DNA of 39,877 nt, from contig CAJYSL010000277.1 of assembly GCA_913777515.1 (NCBI GenBank), forward strand, positions 1-39,877. The letters are read 5' to 3'. Of this stretch, positions 33,294-39,877 are shown one piece after another; position 1 is the stretch's first letter, and each line of letters starts with the position of its first letter. This DNA comes from an uncultured Mucilaginibacter sp. (lineage in GTDB: Bacteria > Bacteroidota > Bacteroidia > Sphingobacteriales > Sphingobacteriaceae). Under the pieces are notes generated by a model that was not told the DNA's origin, did no database searches, and saw only the letters and a list, made by a program, of their open reading frames with translations. Both the position numbers and the translations under genes were made by a program.

Positions 33294-34109
33294 TTACTTC
33301 AGCAGTGGGTCTTTCTCTTTGGTAAAAACATTATACACCAGCTTATCCAGCCAAGCCGGGAATATTTTACTTAGCGTTACAGTGAGTTTGCCCTGACCTG
33401 TCATAATGAGCGTACGGGCACGGTTTTCAATGCCGTCGGCAATAAGCTTAGCTACCTCTTCGGCAGTCATCATTTTTTCTTCGTTCAGGCTGCTTTCGCC
33501 CTGCTGCTGTGCGCTTTGGTTAAGGGCAGTATTACGAATATTGGATGCCGTGAAACCCGGACAGGCCGTCATTATGTGTACGCCGGTTTTTAAGTTTTCG
33601 ATACGCAAGGCATCTAAAAAACCATTCATAGCAAACTTGGATGCCGAATAACCGGTACGCCCAGGTAAGCCTTTATAACCGGCAATAGATGACACGCCTA
33701 CAATACTACCCTGCGTCTTAATAATTTCGGGCAAGGCATATTTGGTGCAATAAACCGTGCCCCAAAAATTAACGTCCATCAGGGTCTTCAGCACCTTTAA
33801 ATCCAAATCTTTGAATAGCGCACGCATAGATATGCCCGCGTTGTTAATCAGCACATCTATTTTGCCATAGGTAAGTATGGCTTGTTTAATTAAAAAAGCG
33901 CAGTCGTCCTCAACACTTACATCACACTGTACGGCTACCGCTTTGGTTTGAAAACGTTTTTCGATATCCTGCGTAATTTCGCACAAGGTTACGTATTGGC
34001 GTGCACCCAATACTAAGTTTGCACCACGACCGGCCAACTCATAAGCCAATGCTTTGCCAATGCCTGATGAGGCACCGGTAATAATAACAACCTTGCTTTT
34101 TAAATTCAT
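33294..34109 (-). CDS. Short-chain dehydrogenase/reductase
   Basis: A 271-residue classical SDR from the ATG at 34109: TGASSGIG at 11-18 for the dinucleotide, DVSVEDDCA, LINNAGIS, and the catalytic GVSSIAG...YSASK with Tyr and Lys. It ends with a hydrophobic, positively charged tail like that of membrane-associated SDRs (DltE/DHRS7-like). The ATG overlaps the TGA of the glycosyltransferase gene as ATGA, indicating translational coupling, which is why I chose this start over the track's 34127. The substrate is unknown; the neighbouring glycosyltransferase hints at envelope or lipid modification. Confidence 0.93.
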   Translation of the reverse strand: MNLKSKVVIITGASSGIGKALAYELAGRGANLVLGARQYVTLCEITQDIEKRFQTKAVAVQCDVSVEDDCAFLIKQAILTYGKIDVLINNAGISMRALFKDLDLKVLKTLMDVNFWGTVYCTKYALPEIIKTQGSIVGVSSIAGYKGLPGRTGYSASKFAMNGFLDALRIENLKTGVHIMTACPGFTASNIRNTALNQSAQQQGESSLNEEKMMTAEEVAKLIADGIENRARTLIMTGQGKLTVTLSKIFPAWLDKLVYNVFTKEKDPLLK

Positions 34110-34930
34110 ACCGCTGACGAAGACCACCGGGGCATGGCTTTGAGGCGCAGCTCAGGCATCTTGAATAAATATTTAGCTGCAAAAGTAAACATTGCGCCGT
34201 AGAAGTTGCGCAAATGGTGCCAGCTAACTTTAGAGGATTGCACCTGTTGCTGTATCACAAAGGTTTTAGCGAAGTAATAATTACGGAAACCCTCCAACCG
34301 CATACGGTATGATAGGTCGATGTCGTACCCATAAACCGGAAAGCGCTCATCAAACAAACCGGTTACATTGAGCGCTGATTTGCGCAGAAGCATAAAGCAA
34401 CCGTTGAGCACATCAGTTTCGGTATTCTCAAATTCTTCAACCCAACCGGCCTCGTAATGCGGACTAAAAAGGCGCGACTTGGAAAATAAGCGAGCCAAAC
34501 CGGTAAACCTGAAAAAGTTAACCCAGGCAACCGGCATTCCTTTTTTTGATTCGGGGATAAAGTGACCTTCGGCATCCAGCATCCTTACGGATAAACCACC
34601 TACGTGCGGATGGATATCCATAAACTGCAGAACCTTGTCAAGCGTGTCTTCACTATTGATGACAGATGGATGCATGATTAAAACATAATCACCGGATGCA
34701 TTTTCCATCGCCTGGTTAACCGATTTGGCGAAACCTAAATCCTTGTCATTAACCATCACATTTGCTTCCGGAAACTCGGCTTGTAACATAGCCACCGACC
34801 GGTCGGCCGAGGCATTATCTGCCACTATCATTTCCATCTCCAGATGATGCGCAGCTTTTTGCAGAGCCGAAAGAGCGTTTCGCAATGGCTTGCACATATC
34901 CTGGTTAACAATGATGGCAGATAGTCTCAT
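34106..34930 (-). CDS. Glycosyltransferase family 2
   Basis: A 274-residue GT2 protein of the rhamnosyltransferase-like type: LSAIIVNQDMCKPLRNALSAL, MIVADNASADRSVAML (nucleotide-binding Asp), DYVLIMHPSVINSEDTL in place of the usual DxD region, a GCFMLLRKSALNVTGLFDERFPVYGYDIDLSYRMRLEGF acceptor block with the E/D-D pattern, and a C-terminal amphipathic region. HPS replaces the canonical DxD-type 'NPD', which is worth noting, since GT2 enzymes of this kind usually have LNPD. It should transfer a sugar from a nucleotide donor to an envelope glycan or lipid. It is the middle gene between recR (1 bp) and the SDR (ATGA overlap). Confidence 0.93.
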   Translation of the reverse strand: MRLSAIIVNQDMCKPLRNALSALQKAAHHLEMEMIVADNASADRSVAMLQAEFPEANVMVNDKDLGFAKSVNQAMENASGDYVLIMHPSVINSEDTLDKVLQFMDIHPHVGGLSVRMLDAEGHFIPESKKGMPVAWVNFFRFTGLARLFSKSRLFSPHYEAGWVEEFENTETDVLNGCFMLLRKSALNVTGLFDERFPVYGYDIDLSYRMRLEGFRNYYFAKTFVIQQQVQSSKVSWHHLRNFYGAMFTFAAKYLFKMPELRLKAMPRWSSSAV

Positions 34931-34931
34931 A

Positions 34932-35552
34932 TTATGTTTTAACGAGTGAATTTTCGTATGGAACGCGGGTAGTGATTGACCGCCCTAAGGTAATCTCGTC
35001 CACATACTCTAACTCTCCTCCAAACGCTATGCCACGGGCAATGGTTGATATACTAATATTATAATCTTTTAACTTTTTATGTAAATAAAAGATAGTAGTA
35101 TCCCCTTCCATGGTTGCACTCAACGCAAAAATCACTTCTTTCACCTCATTCGCCCTGATTCGCTCAATTAATGACTCTACTTCCAGGTTAGACGGTCCTA
35201 CTCCATCCATCGGAGATATCAAACCGCCAAGCACATGGTATACACCACTGTACTGATTTGTATTCTCTATGGCCATTACATCGCGCGTGTCTTCTACCAC
35301 GCAAATGGTGTGATGGTCGCGTTTGTACGATGAGCATATCTCGCAAACCGTGTAATCAGATATGTTATGGCAGGTACGGCAATGTTGAATTTCGTTACGC
35401 AGCTTCGTCATGGCAACACTAAAACGCTCCACATCAGGCTTATCCTGGTTAAGCAAATGCAATACCAGCCTAAGTGCCGTTTTCTGCCCTATTCCGGGCA
35501 GTTTAGTGAACTCCCCAACAGCATTCTCCAACAATTTTGACGAAAAAATCAT
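34932..35552 (-). CDS. recR: Recombination mediator protein RecR
   Basis: A 206-residue protein with all RecR parts: the helix-hairpin-helix [17 protein letters not shown], a four-cysteine zinc finger (Cys58, 61, 70, 73 in [16 protein letters not shown]), the Toprim core [27 protein letters not shown] with [11 protein letters not shown], and the C-terminal [22 protein letters not shown]. RecR works with RecO (and RecF) to load RecA on gapped DNA. It is the first gene of a recR-GT2-SDR operon. A TAAATTTG box ends 4 bp before the ATG, without a clear -33 element. Confidence 0.98.
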   Translation of the reverse strand: MIFSSKLLENAVGEFTKLPGIGQKTALRLVLHLLNQDKPDVERFSVAMTKLRNEIQHCRTCHNISDYTVCEICSSYKRDHHTICVVEDTRDVMAIENTNQYSGVYHVLGGLISPMDGVGPSNLEVESLIERIRANEVKEVIFALSATMEGDTTIFYLHKKLKDYNISISTIARGIAFGGELEYVDEITLGRSITTRVPYENSLVKT

Positions 35553-35694
35553 ACATCAAATTTACAAAAATTGCGCCTAAAAATAGGTCAGTAAACCGTC
35601 ATCTGCTATTAAAATCAACGGTTGTATTTTCGTTTTTTTAACCCTTAGGCAAGCAGCATAAAAGTTTTTATATTAGCTTGCACACACTAACATT

Positions 35695-35706
35695 AGCCCG
35701 CGGGCT
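35695..35706. repeat. 12-bp perfect palindrome AGCCCGCGGGCT
   Basis: A fully GC-rich palindrome in AT-rich DNA, 49 bp before the symporter start. It could be an operator or a short hairpin. It has no following T tract. Function unknown. Confidence 0.4.
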
Positions 35707-35754
35707 GATACCAAATGCTAACCATATCAAACTGACTATTTTAAGTAAACAACT

Positions 35755-37239
35755 ATGTCGCCAGGAACTCTACTCATATTTATAGCCGGATACTTTTTGG
35801 TGCTTATTCTCATCTCGTACCTCACCTCGCGCAAATCATCCGATAACGATACCTTTTTCGTAGCCAACCGCAACTCCAAATGGTATTTGGTAGCTTTTGG
35901 TATGATTGGTACTGCCCTGAGCGGTGTTACCTTCATCTCGGTACCCGGTAAAGTGGGCGCACCCAGCGGCGACCAGTTTGCTTACTTTCAGTTTGTGTTG
36001 GGTAACGCCGCAGGCTTTATCATTATTGCCACGGTGCTGTTGCCGCTGTATTACCGGCTGCAGGTAACTTCTATTTACAGCTACATCGAAAACGCTTTGG
36101 GTCGTTGGAGTTATAAAACAGCAGCGACCATATTTTTAATTAGCCGCACCATTGGTTCGTCGTTCCGGTTGTATTTGGTAGTAATTGTGTTGCAGAAATT
36201 TATTTTTGACAGCTATGGCATTCCGTTTTGGGCAACGGTGCTGCTTTGCCTGTTGCTTATCTGGTCGTACACGTTTAAAGGCGGATTAAAAACCATAATT
36301 ATTACCGATAGCTTGCAAACACTGTTCCTGGTATCTTCTGTATTTTTATCTATCTATTTTATCTGCCGCAGTTTAGATTACAACCTGTTCGAGGCGGCAG
36401 ATGCCATCAAAAACAGCAGCTATTCTAAAATATTTTTCCTGAACGATTTTGTAAGCAGCAAACTGCACCTGAGCAAACAGTTTTTGGGTGGTTTATTTAT
36501 CACTGTAGCCATGACCGGGCTTGACCAGGATTTGATGCAGAAAAACCTGAGCTGTAAAAACATCGGCGAAGCACAAAAAAACATGTTCAGTTTTACGGCA
36601 GTCTTTGTGGTGATTAACATTTTCTTTTTAAGCGTGGGCGCCTTGTTATACTTGTACGCCGCTAAAAACCGCATCACGGTCGAGAAAACCGATTACCTTT
36701 ACCCTACCATTGCGCTGAGGCATCTGGGGTTAGTACCGGCTATTGTTTTTATGCTTGGACTAACGGCTGCCACCTTTGCCACTACCGATTCGGCCCTGAC
36801 GGCTTTAACCACTTCTTTTTGCGTTGACTTTTTAAACTTCAACAAACGTAGTGATACCAACAGCCCCGCCATGGTTAAGGTGCGCCATTATGTGCATATC
36901 GCCTTTTCGGCATTGATGTTTTTAACCATTATTTTATTTAACGCAGTAAACAACGATGCCGTAGTGAGTGCTATTTTTAAAGTGGCCTCATACACTTATG
37001 GTCCGCTGCTTGGCTTGTACAGCTTTGGTTTGTTTGTGAGCAGCAGGCAGGTAAATGATAAACTGGTGCCATTTATTTGCTTAATATCACCTGCTATCTG
37101 TTACTTTTTAAGCACCGAGTCTGCCAGTATTTTAGGCGGATATGTTTTTGACAACGAATTAATCATTGTGAATGGTTTAATTACCTTTGGCGGCTTGCTG
37201 CTTACCTCAAAGGCTAAAACCAAAATAGCAGCGTTATAG
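35755..37239 (+). CDS. Sodium:solute symporter family protein
   Basis: A 494-residue protein with about 13 hydrophobic helices. The N-terminal half carries SSS-family features: DTFFVANRNSKWYLVAFGMIGTALSGVTFISVPGKV, then LQVTSIYSYIENALGRWSYKTAATIFLISRTIGSSFRLYLV. TGLDQDLMQKNLSCKN and the LGLTAATFATTDSALTALTTSFCVDFL block match the later helices, the latter holding Ser/Thr residues like those of the sodium site. The substrate cannot be told from sequence; sugars, acids, vitamins and sialic acids are all transported by the family. Divergent from recR; followed by the LOG gene after 19 bp, probably one transcript. Confidence 0.94.
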   Translation: MSPGTLLIFIAGYFLVLILISYLTSRKSSDNDTFFVANRNSKWYLVAFGMIGTALSGVTFISVPGKVGAPSGDQFAYFQFVLGNAAGFIIIATVLLPLYYRLQVTSIYSYIENALGRWSYKTAATIFLISRTIGSSFRLYLVVIVLQKFIFDSYGIPFWATVLLCLLLIWSYTFKGGLKTIIITDSLQTLFLVSSVFLSIYFICRSLDYNLFEAADAIKNSSYSKIFFLNDFVSSKLHLSKQFLGGLFITVAMTGLDQDLMQKNLSCKNIGEAQKNMFSFTAVFVVINIFFLSVGALLYLYAAKNRITVEKTDYLYPTIALRHLGLVPAIVFMLGLTAATFATTDSALTALTTSFCVDFLNFNKRSDTNSPAMVKVRHYVHIAFSALMFLTIILFNAVNNDAVVSAIFKVASYTYGPLLGLYSFGLFVSSRQVNDKLVPFICLISPAICYFLSTESASILGGYVFDNELIIVNGLITFGGLLLTSKAKTKIAAL

Positions 37240-37258
37240 TTAATTTAAATTTAACAGC

Positions 37259-37966
37259 ATGACAAATGATGATAAAATAAGACAAGCTTTCCATAACCAA
37301 AACTGGCACGAGATTAAAGTAACCGACTCTTGGCAGATTTTTAAAATTATGGCCGAGTTTGTTGATGGCTTTGAAAAACTGGCCAAAATTGGCCCATGTG
37401 TATCCATTTTTGGTTCGGCTCGTACACATAACGATAACCCATTTTATAAACTGGCCGAAGATACCGCCCGCCTGCTTACCGAGCGCGGTTTTGGTGTCAT
37501 CTCCGGCGGTGGTCCGGGTATTATGGAGGCGGCCAACAAAGGCGCTTACGAAGCCGGTGGTAAATCGGTAGGTTTAAATATTGAGCTGCCGTTTGAGCAG
37601 TTCCACAACAAGTATATCGACCGGGATAAACTCCTGGAGTTTGATTACTTTTTTGTACGCAAAGTAATGTTTATGAAGTACTCGCAGGGCTTTATTGTAC
37701 TGCCCGGTGGTTTTGGTACCATGGACGAATCTTTCGAGGCGATTACACTGATACAAACCGGTAAAATTGCCCGTTTCCCTATTGTGTTTGTGGGGGTTGA
37801 TTACTGGAAAGGCCTGTTTGACTGGGTGGAAGAAAAAATGCTGAACAGCGAACGCAACATCAGTCCTGATGATTTAAACCTGTACCGCGTAGTTGATACT
37901 GCCGAAGAAGCGGTAGAGCACATCTTCCGTTTTTACGACAAGTACCTGCTCAAACCCAACTTTTAA
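37259..37966 (+). CDS. LOG family (TIGR00730) protein, probable nucleoside-monophosphate phosphoribohydrolase
   Basis: A 235-residue Rossmann-like protein with the two family motifs: GGGPGIMEAANKGA (from residue 83) and PGGFGTMDE (149-157), which form the catalytic Arg/Glu pocket, plus SIFGSARTH near 49 and DYFFVRKVMFMKYSQGF. LOG proteins release the base from nucleoside 5'-monophosphates; plant and some bacterial members activate cytokinins, and others act on AMP or ppGpp-related nucleotides. The length, longer than the ~180 of minimal LOG proteins, fits the bacterial type II group. It sits 19 bp after the symporter gene. Confidence 0.93.
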   Translation: MTNDDKIRQAFHNQNWHEIKVTDSWQIFKIMAEFVDGFEKLAKIGPCVSIFGSARTHNDNPFYKLAEDTARLLTERGFGVISGGGPGIMEAANKGAYEAGGKSVGLNIELPFEQFHNKYIDRDKLLEFDYFFVRKVMFMKYSQGFIVLPGGFGTMDESFEAITLIQTGKIARFPIVFVGVDYWKGLFDWVEEKMLNSERNISPDDLNLYRVVDTAEEAVEHIFRFYDKYLLKPNF

Positions 37967-37991
37967 CGGCTTCAGCTCTCATATTTCATGG

Positions 37992-38056
37992 GCGGATAAC
38001 ATTGCAGTTGTCCGCATCTATTCAGCAAACCGGATATTTCAAAACAGGAATATCCG
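37992..38056. repeat. Two adjacent hairpins after the LOG gene
   Basis: GCGGATAAC-attgca-GTTGTCCGC (37992-38015, one G-U) and CGGATATT-10 nt-AATATCCG (38031-38056) lie 26 and 65 bp after the stop. Neither is followed by a strong T tract, so they may be weak terminators or mRNA-stabilising structures. Confidence 0.5.
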
Positions 38057-38221
38057 ATTTGTTGCTTTTATAGCCGGTTTCAATTACATGATTATTTACG
38101 GCTTGCTCCATAGTTTCACTAACTGGCAATTGTGATTAACAAGTTTTTACCAAGAATGTAACGTAACACTGCATGCGATTAAAACCTCCATTATCCGGTA
38201 TAATTTCTTTATTTTGCGGAT

Positions 38222-39463
38222 ATGGAGCAACCTGTACAACCTAAGCGCGAGCCTGCCCTGGGCTTCATTTTCGTTACGTTACTGATTGATGTTACCGGTT
38301 TTGGTATCGTCATCCCGGTTTTTCCAAAACTGATAGAACACCTGATTCATGGCAATTTGAGTGATGCAGCGCGGTATGGCGGCTGGTTAACTTTTGCTTA
38401 TTCTGTGATGCAGTTTTTATTTGCCCCTGTACTGGGTAACCTGAGCGATAGATACGGTCGCCGTCCGGTGCTGTTGGGTTCGTTACTTGGTTTTGGCATC
38501 GATTATACCTTTCTGGCATTTGCGCCCAGCATCTGGTGGCTTTTTGTTGGCCGTATTATAGCAGGTATAACCGGCGCCAGCTTTACCACGGCGTCAGCTT
38601 ATATTGCCGATGTTAGTACGCCCGAAAAGCGTGCACAAAACTTCGGCATCATTGGTGCGGCTTTTGGCCTGGGTTTTATTATCGGCCCGGTGCTGGGTGG
38701 CGTTTTAGGGCAATACAGTACCAAACTGCCGTTTTTAGCCGCCGCAGCTTTAGCCATCCTGAATGCGATTTACGGCTATTTTATTTTGCCCGAGTCATTA
38801 GCAAAAGAGAATCGCCGCGAATTTGAATTAAAACGAGCCAACCCCATCGGTTCATTAATGCAGCTTAAAAAATATCCGGCCATCAGCGGACTCATTGCCT
38901 CACTCATTCTTATTTATATTGCCGCCCATGCTGTGCAAAGCACCTGGACGTTTTTTACTATGGAACGCTTTAAATGGAGCGAATCACTGGTAGGTTACTC
39001 CCTGGGTTTTGTGGGATTGTTATCCGGCTTGGTGCAGGGTTTGCTTATTCGCATTACCATCCCTAAACTGGGGCAAAAAAAGAGCATTGTTTACGGCTTG
39101 TTGTTGTATAGCATTGGCTTGTTTTTATTTGCCTTTGCCAACCAAAGCTGGATGATGTTTGCCATACTGGTACCTTATTGCCTGGGTGGCATTGCAGGCC
39201 CGGCACTGCAGGGGTTAATCAGCACCCAGATTCCGCCCAACGAGCAGGGCGAACTGCAGGGCGGATTAACCAGCTTAATGAGTGTTACCTCTATTGTGGG
39301 CCCGCCGCTCATGACATCATTATTTGCCTGGTTCACCGGTAAAAATGCGCCGTTCCAGTTTCCGGGCGCACCATTTTTGATGGGCGCTATACTGATGCTG
39401 CTAAGCACGGCGCTGGCAGTGCGCAGCTTCAAAAATGCACGGAAGCTAACGCCGTCAATGTAA
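38222..39463 (+). CDS. MFS transporter, Tet/DHA1 type
   Basis: A 413-residue protein with 12 membrane helices. It opens with [30 protein letters not shown] and carries the loop 2-3 MFS motif [24 protein letters not shown], then the [20 protein letters not shown] and [13 protein letters not shown] antiporter motif C, all typical of TetA-like drug:proton antiporters. The second half includes [23 protein letters not shown], another TetA-family hallmark. The natural substrate is unknown, and resistance should not be assumed. It is the first of two tandem paralogues, with the second starting 85 bp downstream on the same strand. Confidence 0.94.
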   Translation: MEQPVQPKREPALGFIFVTLLIDVTGFGIVIPVFPKLIEHLIHGNLSDAARYGGWLTFAYSVMQFLFAPVLGNLSDRYGRRPVLLGSLLGFGIDYTFLAFAPSIWWLFVGRIIAGITGASFTTASAYIADVSTPEKRAQNFGIIGAAFGLGFIIGPVLGGVLGQYSTKLPFLAAAALAILNAIYGYFILPESLAKENRREFELKRANPIGSLMQLKKYPAISGLIASLILIYIAAHAVQSTWTFFTMERFKWSESLVGYSLGFVGLLSGLVQGLLIRITIPKLGQKKSIVYGLLLYSIGLFLFAFANQSWMMFAILVPYCLGGIAGPALQGLISTQIPPNEQGELQGGLTSLMSVTSIVGPPLMTSLFAWFTGKNAPFQFPGAPFLMGAILMLLSTALAVRSFKNARKLTPSM

Positions 39464-39548
39464 TCAGGTCGTCGCAAAGTACATTATCTTCTAAAATCAA
39501 ACATTTTTACGCCAATTCATTTTAACTGGTGGTATCTTTTTATAACAC

Positions 39549-39877
39549 ATGAGCGAAGCTGTTAAGCCCAAACGCCCTGCCGCACTGGGATTTATTTTTG
39601 TAACCGTATTTATTGACGTGCTGGGCTTGGGCGTTATTATACCCGTACTTCCCAAATTGCTCGAACAAATAGGACATGTAGATGTAAGTATGGCTTCGCA
39701 ATTGAGCGGTTATCTTACGTTTGCCTATGCCTTAATGCAATTTATATTTTCGTCGGTATTGGGTAACCTGAGCGACCGTTATGGTCGCAGACCTGTCTTG
39801 TTGCTTTCACTCTTTGGTTTCGGTATTGATTATCTGTTGATGGCCTTTGCTCCTACTGTATTCTGGCTTTTTGTGGG
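39549..39877 (+). CDS. Second MFS transporter, Tet/DHA1 type (partial, cut by window end)
   Basis: Not in the ORF track. From the ATG at 39549 about 109 residues are visible: [20 protein letters not shown], then [50 protein letters not shown]. This is closely similar to the same region of the upstream transporter, with the same loop 2-3 motif, so the two arose by tandem duplication. In the helix 1 motif the Asp is kept (IDVLGLG against IDVTGFG). The rest, including the antiporter motif, lies outside the window. Confidence 0.93.
   Translation, partial: MSEAVKPKRPAALGFIFVTVFIDVLGLGVIIPVLPKLLEQIGHVDVSMASQLSGYLTFAYALMQFIFSSVLGNLSDRYGRRPVLLLSLFGFGIDYLLMAFAPTVFWLFV

Noticed and set aside
35557-35564. 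TAAATTTG as recR promoter
   Set aside because: It fits TAnnTTTG but ends only 4 bp before the ATG, and no TTTG lies 19-21 bp upstream. Kept as a remark only.
1-39877. CRISPR arrays, transposases, integrases, toxin-antitoxin or defence genes
   Set aside because: I saw no repeat-spacer pattern, no mobile-element protein and no recognisable defence domain in the ORFs. The tandem repeats present are short and local.

Overview
The window looks like the chromosome of a Bacteroidota member, most likely family Sphingobacteriaceae (Mucilaginibacter or Pedobacter type). The support is two SusC/SusD pairs, lipoproteins with short SxxC lipoboxes, the TTTG / TAnnTTTG promoter pattern, a Bacteroidota-style TlpA/DUF4369 lipoprotein, and near absence of Shine-Dalgarno sites. 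The genus is inferred from overall protein style, not from a marker gene.

Layout. (1) 1-7635, minus: a glycan-use operon, susC-susD-GH92 mannosidase-glycerophosphodiester phosphodiesterase (cut by the window edge), with a terminator hairpin between susD and the enzymes. (2) 7969-10119, minus: a secreted beta-propeller-like protein and a secreted YdcF/DUF218 protein. (3) 10386-10542, plus: tRNA-Asp(GTC) with a recognisable promoter and terminator; a damaged copy of the tRNA 3' end and terminator lies 1.2 kb downstream, beyond one unknown secreted protein. (4) 12012-13935, minus: a small outer-membrane barrel and a TlpA-like thiol-disulfide lipoprotein. (5) 14491-19828, minus: a second susC-susD pair with a DUF1735-type lipoprotein and no enzyme. 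(6) 20419-25115: DUF4239 membrane protein, then a redox-looking cluster: HxlR regulator divergent from DoxX and a broken FrnE/DsbA gene, followed by YceI and a frameshifted FAD monooxygenase. (7) 25124-27436: a multi-PAS signalling protein with a histidine box but no ATPase domain. (8) 27644-32223: YciO/Sua5-like protein (plus) converging on a trpD-trpF-trpB-trpA operon (minus), preceded by a leader peptide with three consecutive Trp codons and a transcription attenuator. (9) 32312-39877: KirBac-type channel, a recR-glycosyltransferase-SDR operon, sodium:solute symporter, LOG-family protein, and two tandem Tet-type MFS transporters, the second cut by the window end.

How the genes work together. 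The first susCD operon should import and trim alpha-mannosides, perhaps phosphodiester-bearing ones, given GH92 plus GDPD. The HxlR cluster has two tandem 17-bp operator-like repeats between divergent TAATTTTG promoter boxes and may answer oxidative or electrophile stress, although two of its enzyme genes carry lesions. The trp operon encodes only four of the seven usual steps, so trpE, trpG and trpC must lie elsewhere. I see no CRISPR array, transposase, integrase, phage or recognisable defence system. The best-supported unusual items are the trpL attenuator, the HxlR operator, the decayed tRNA-Asp copy, and the ATPase-less kinase-like protein.
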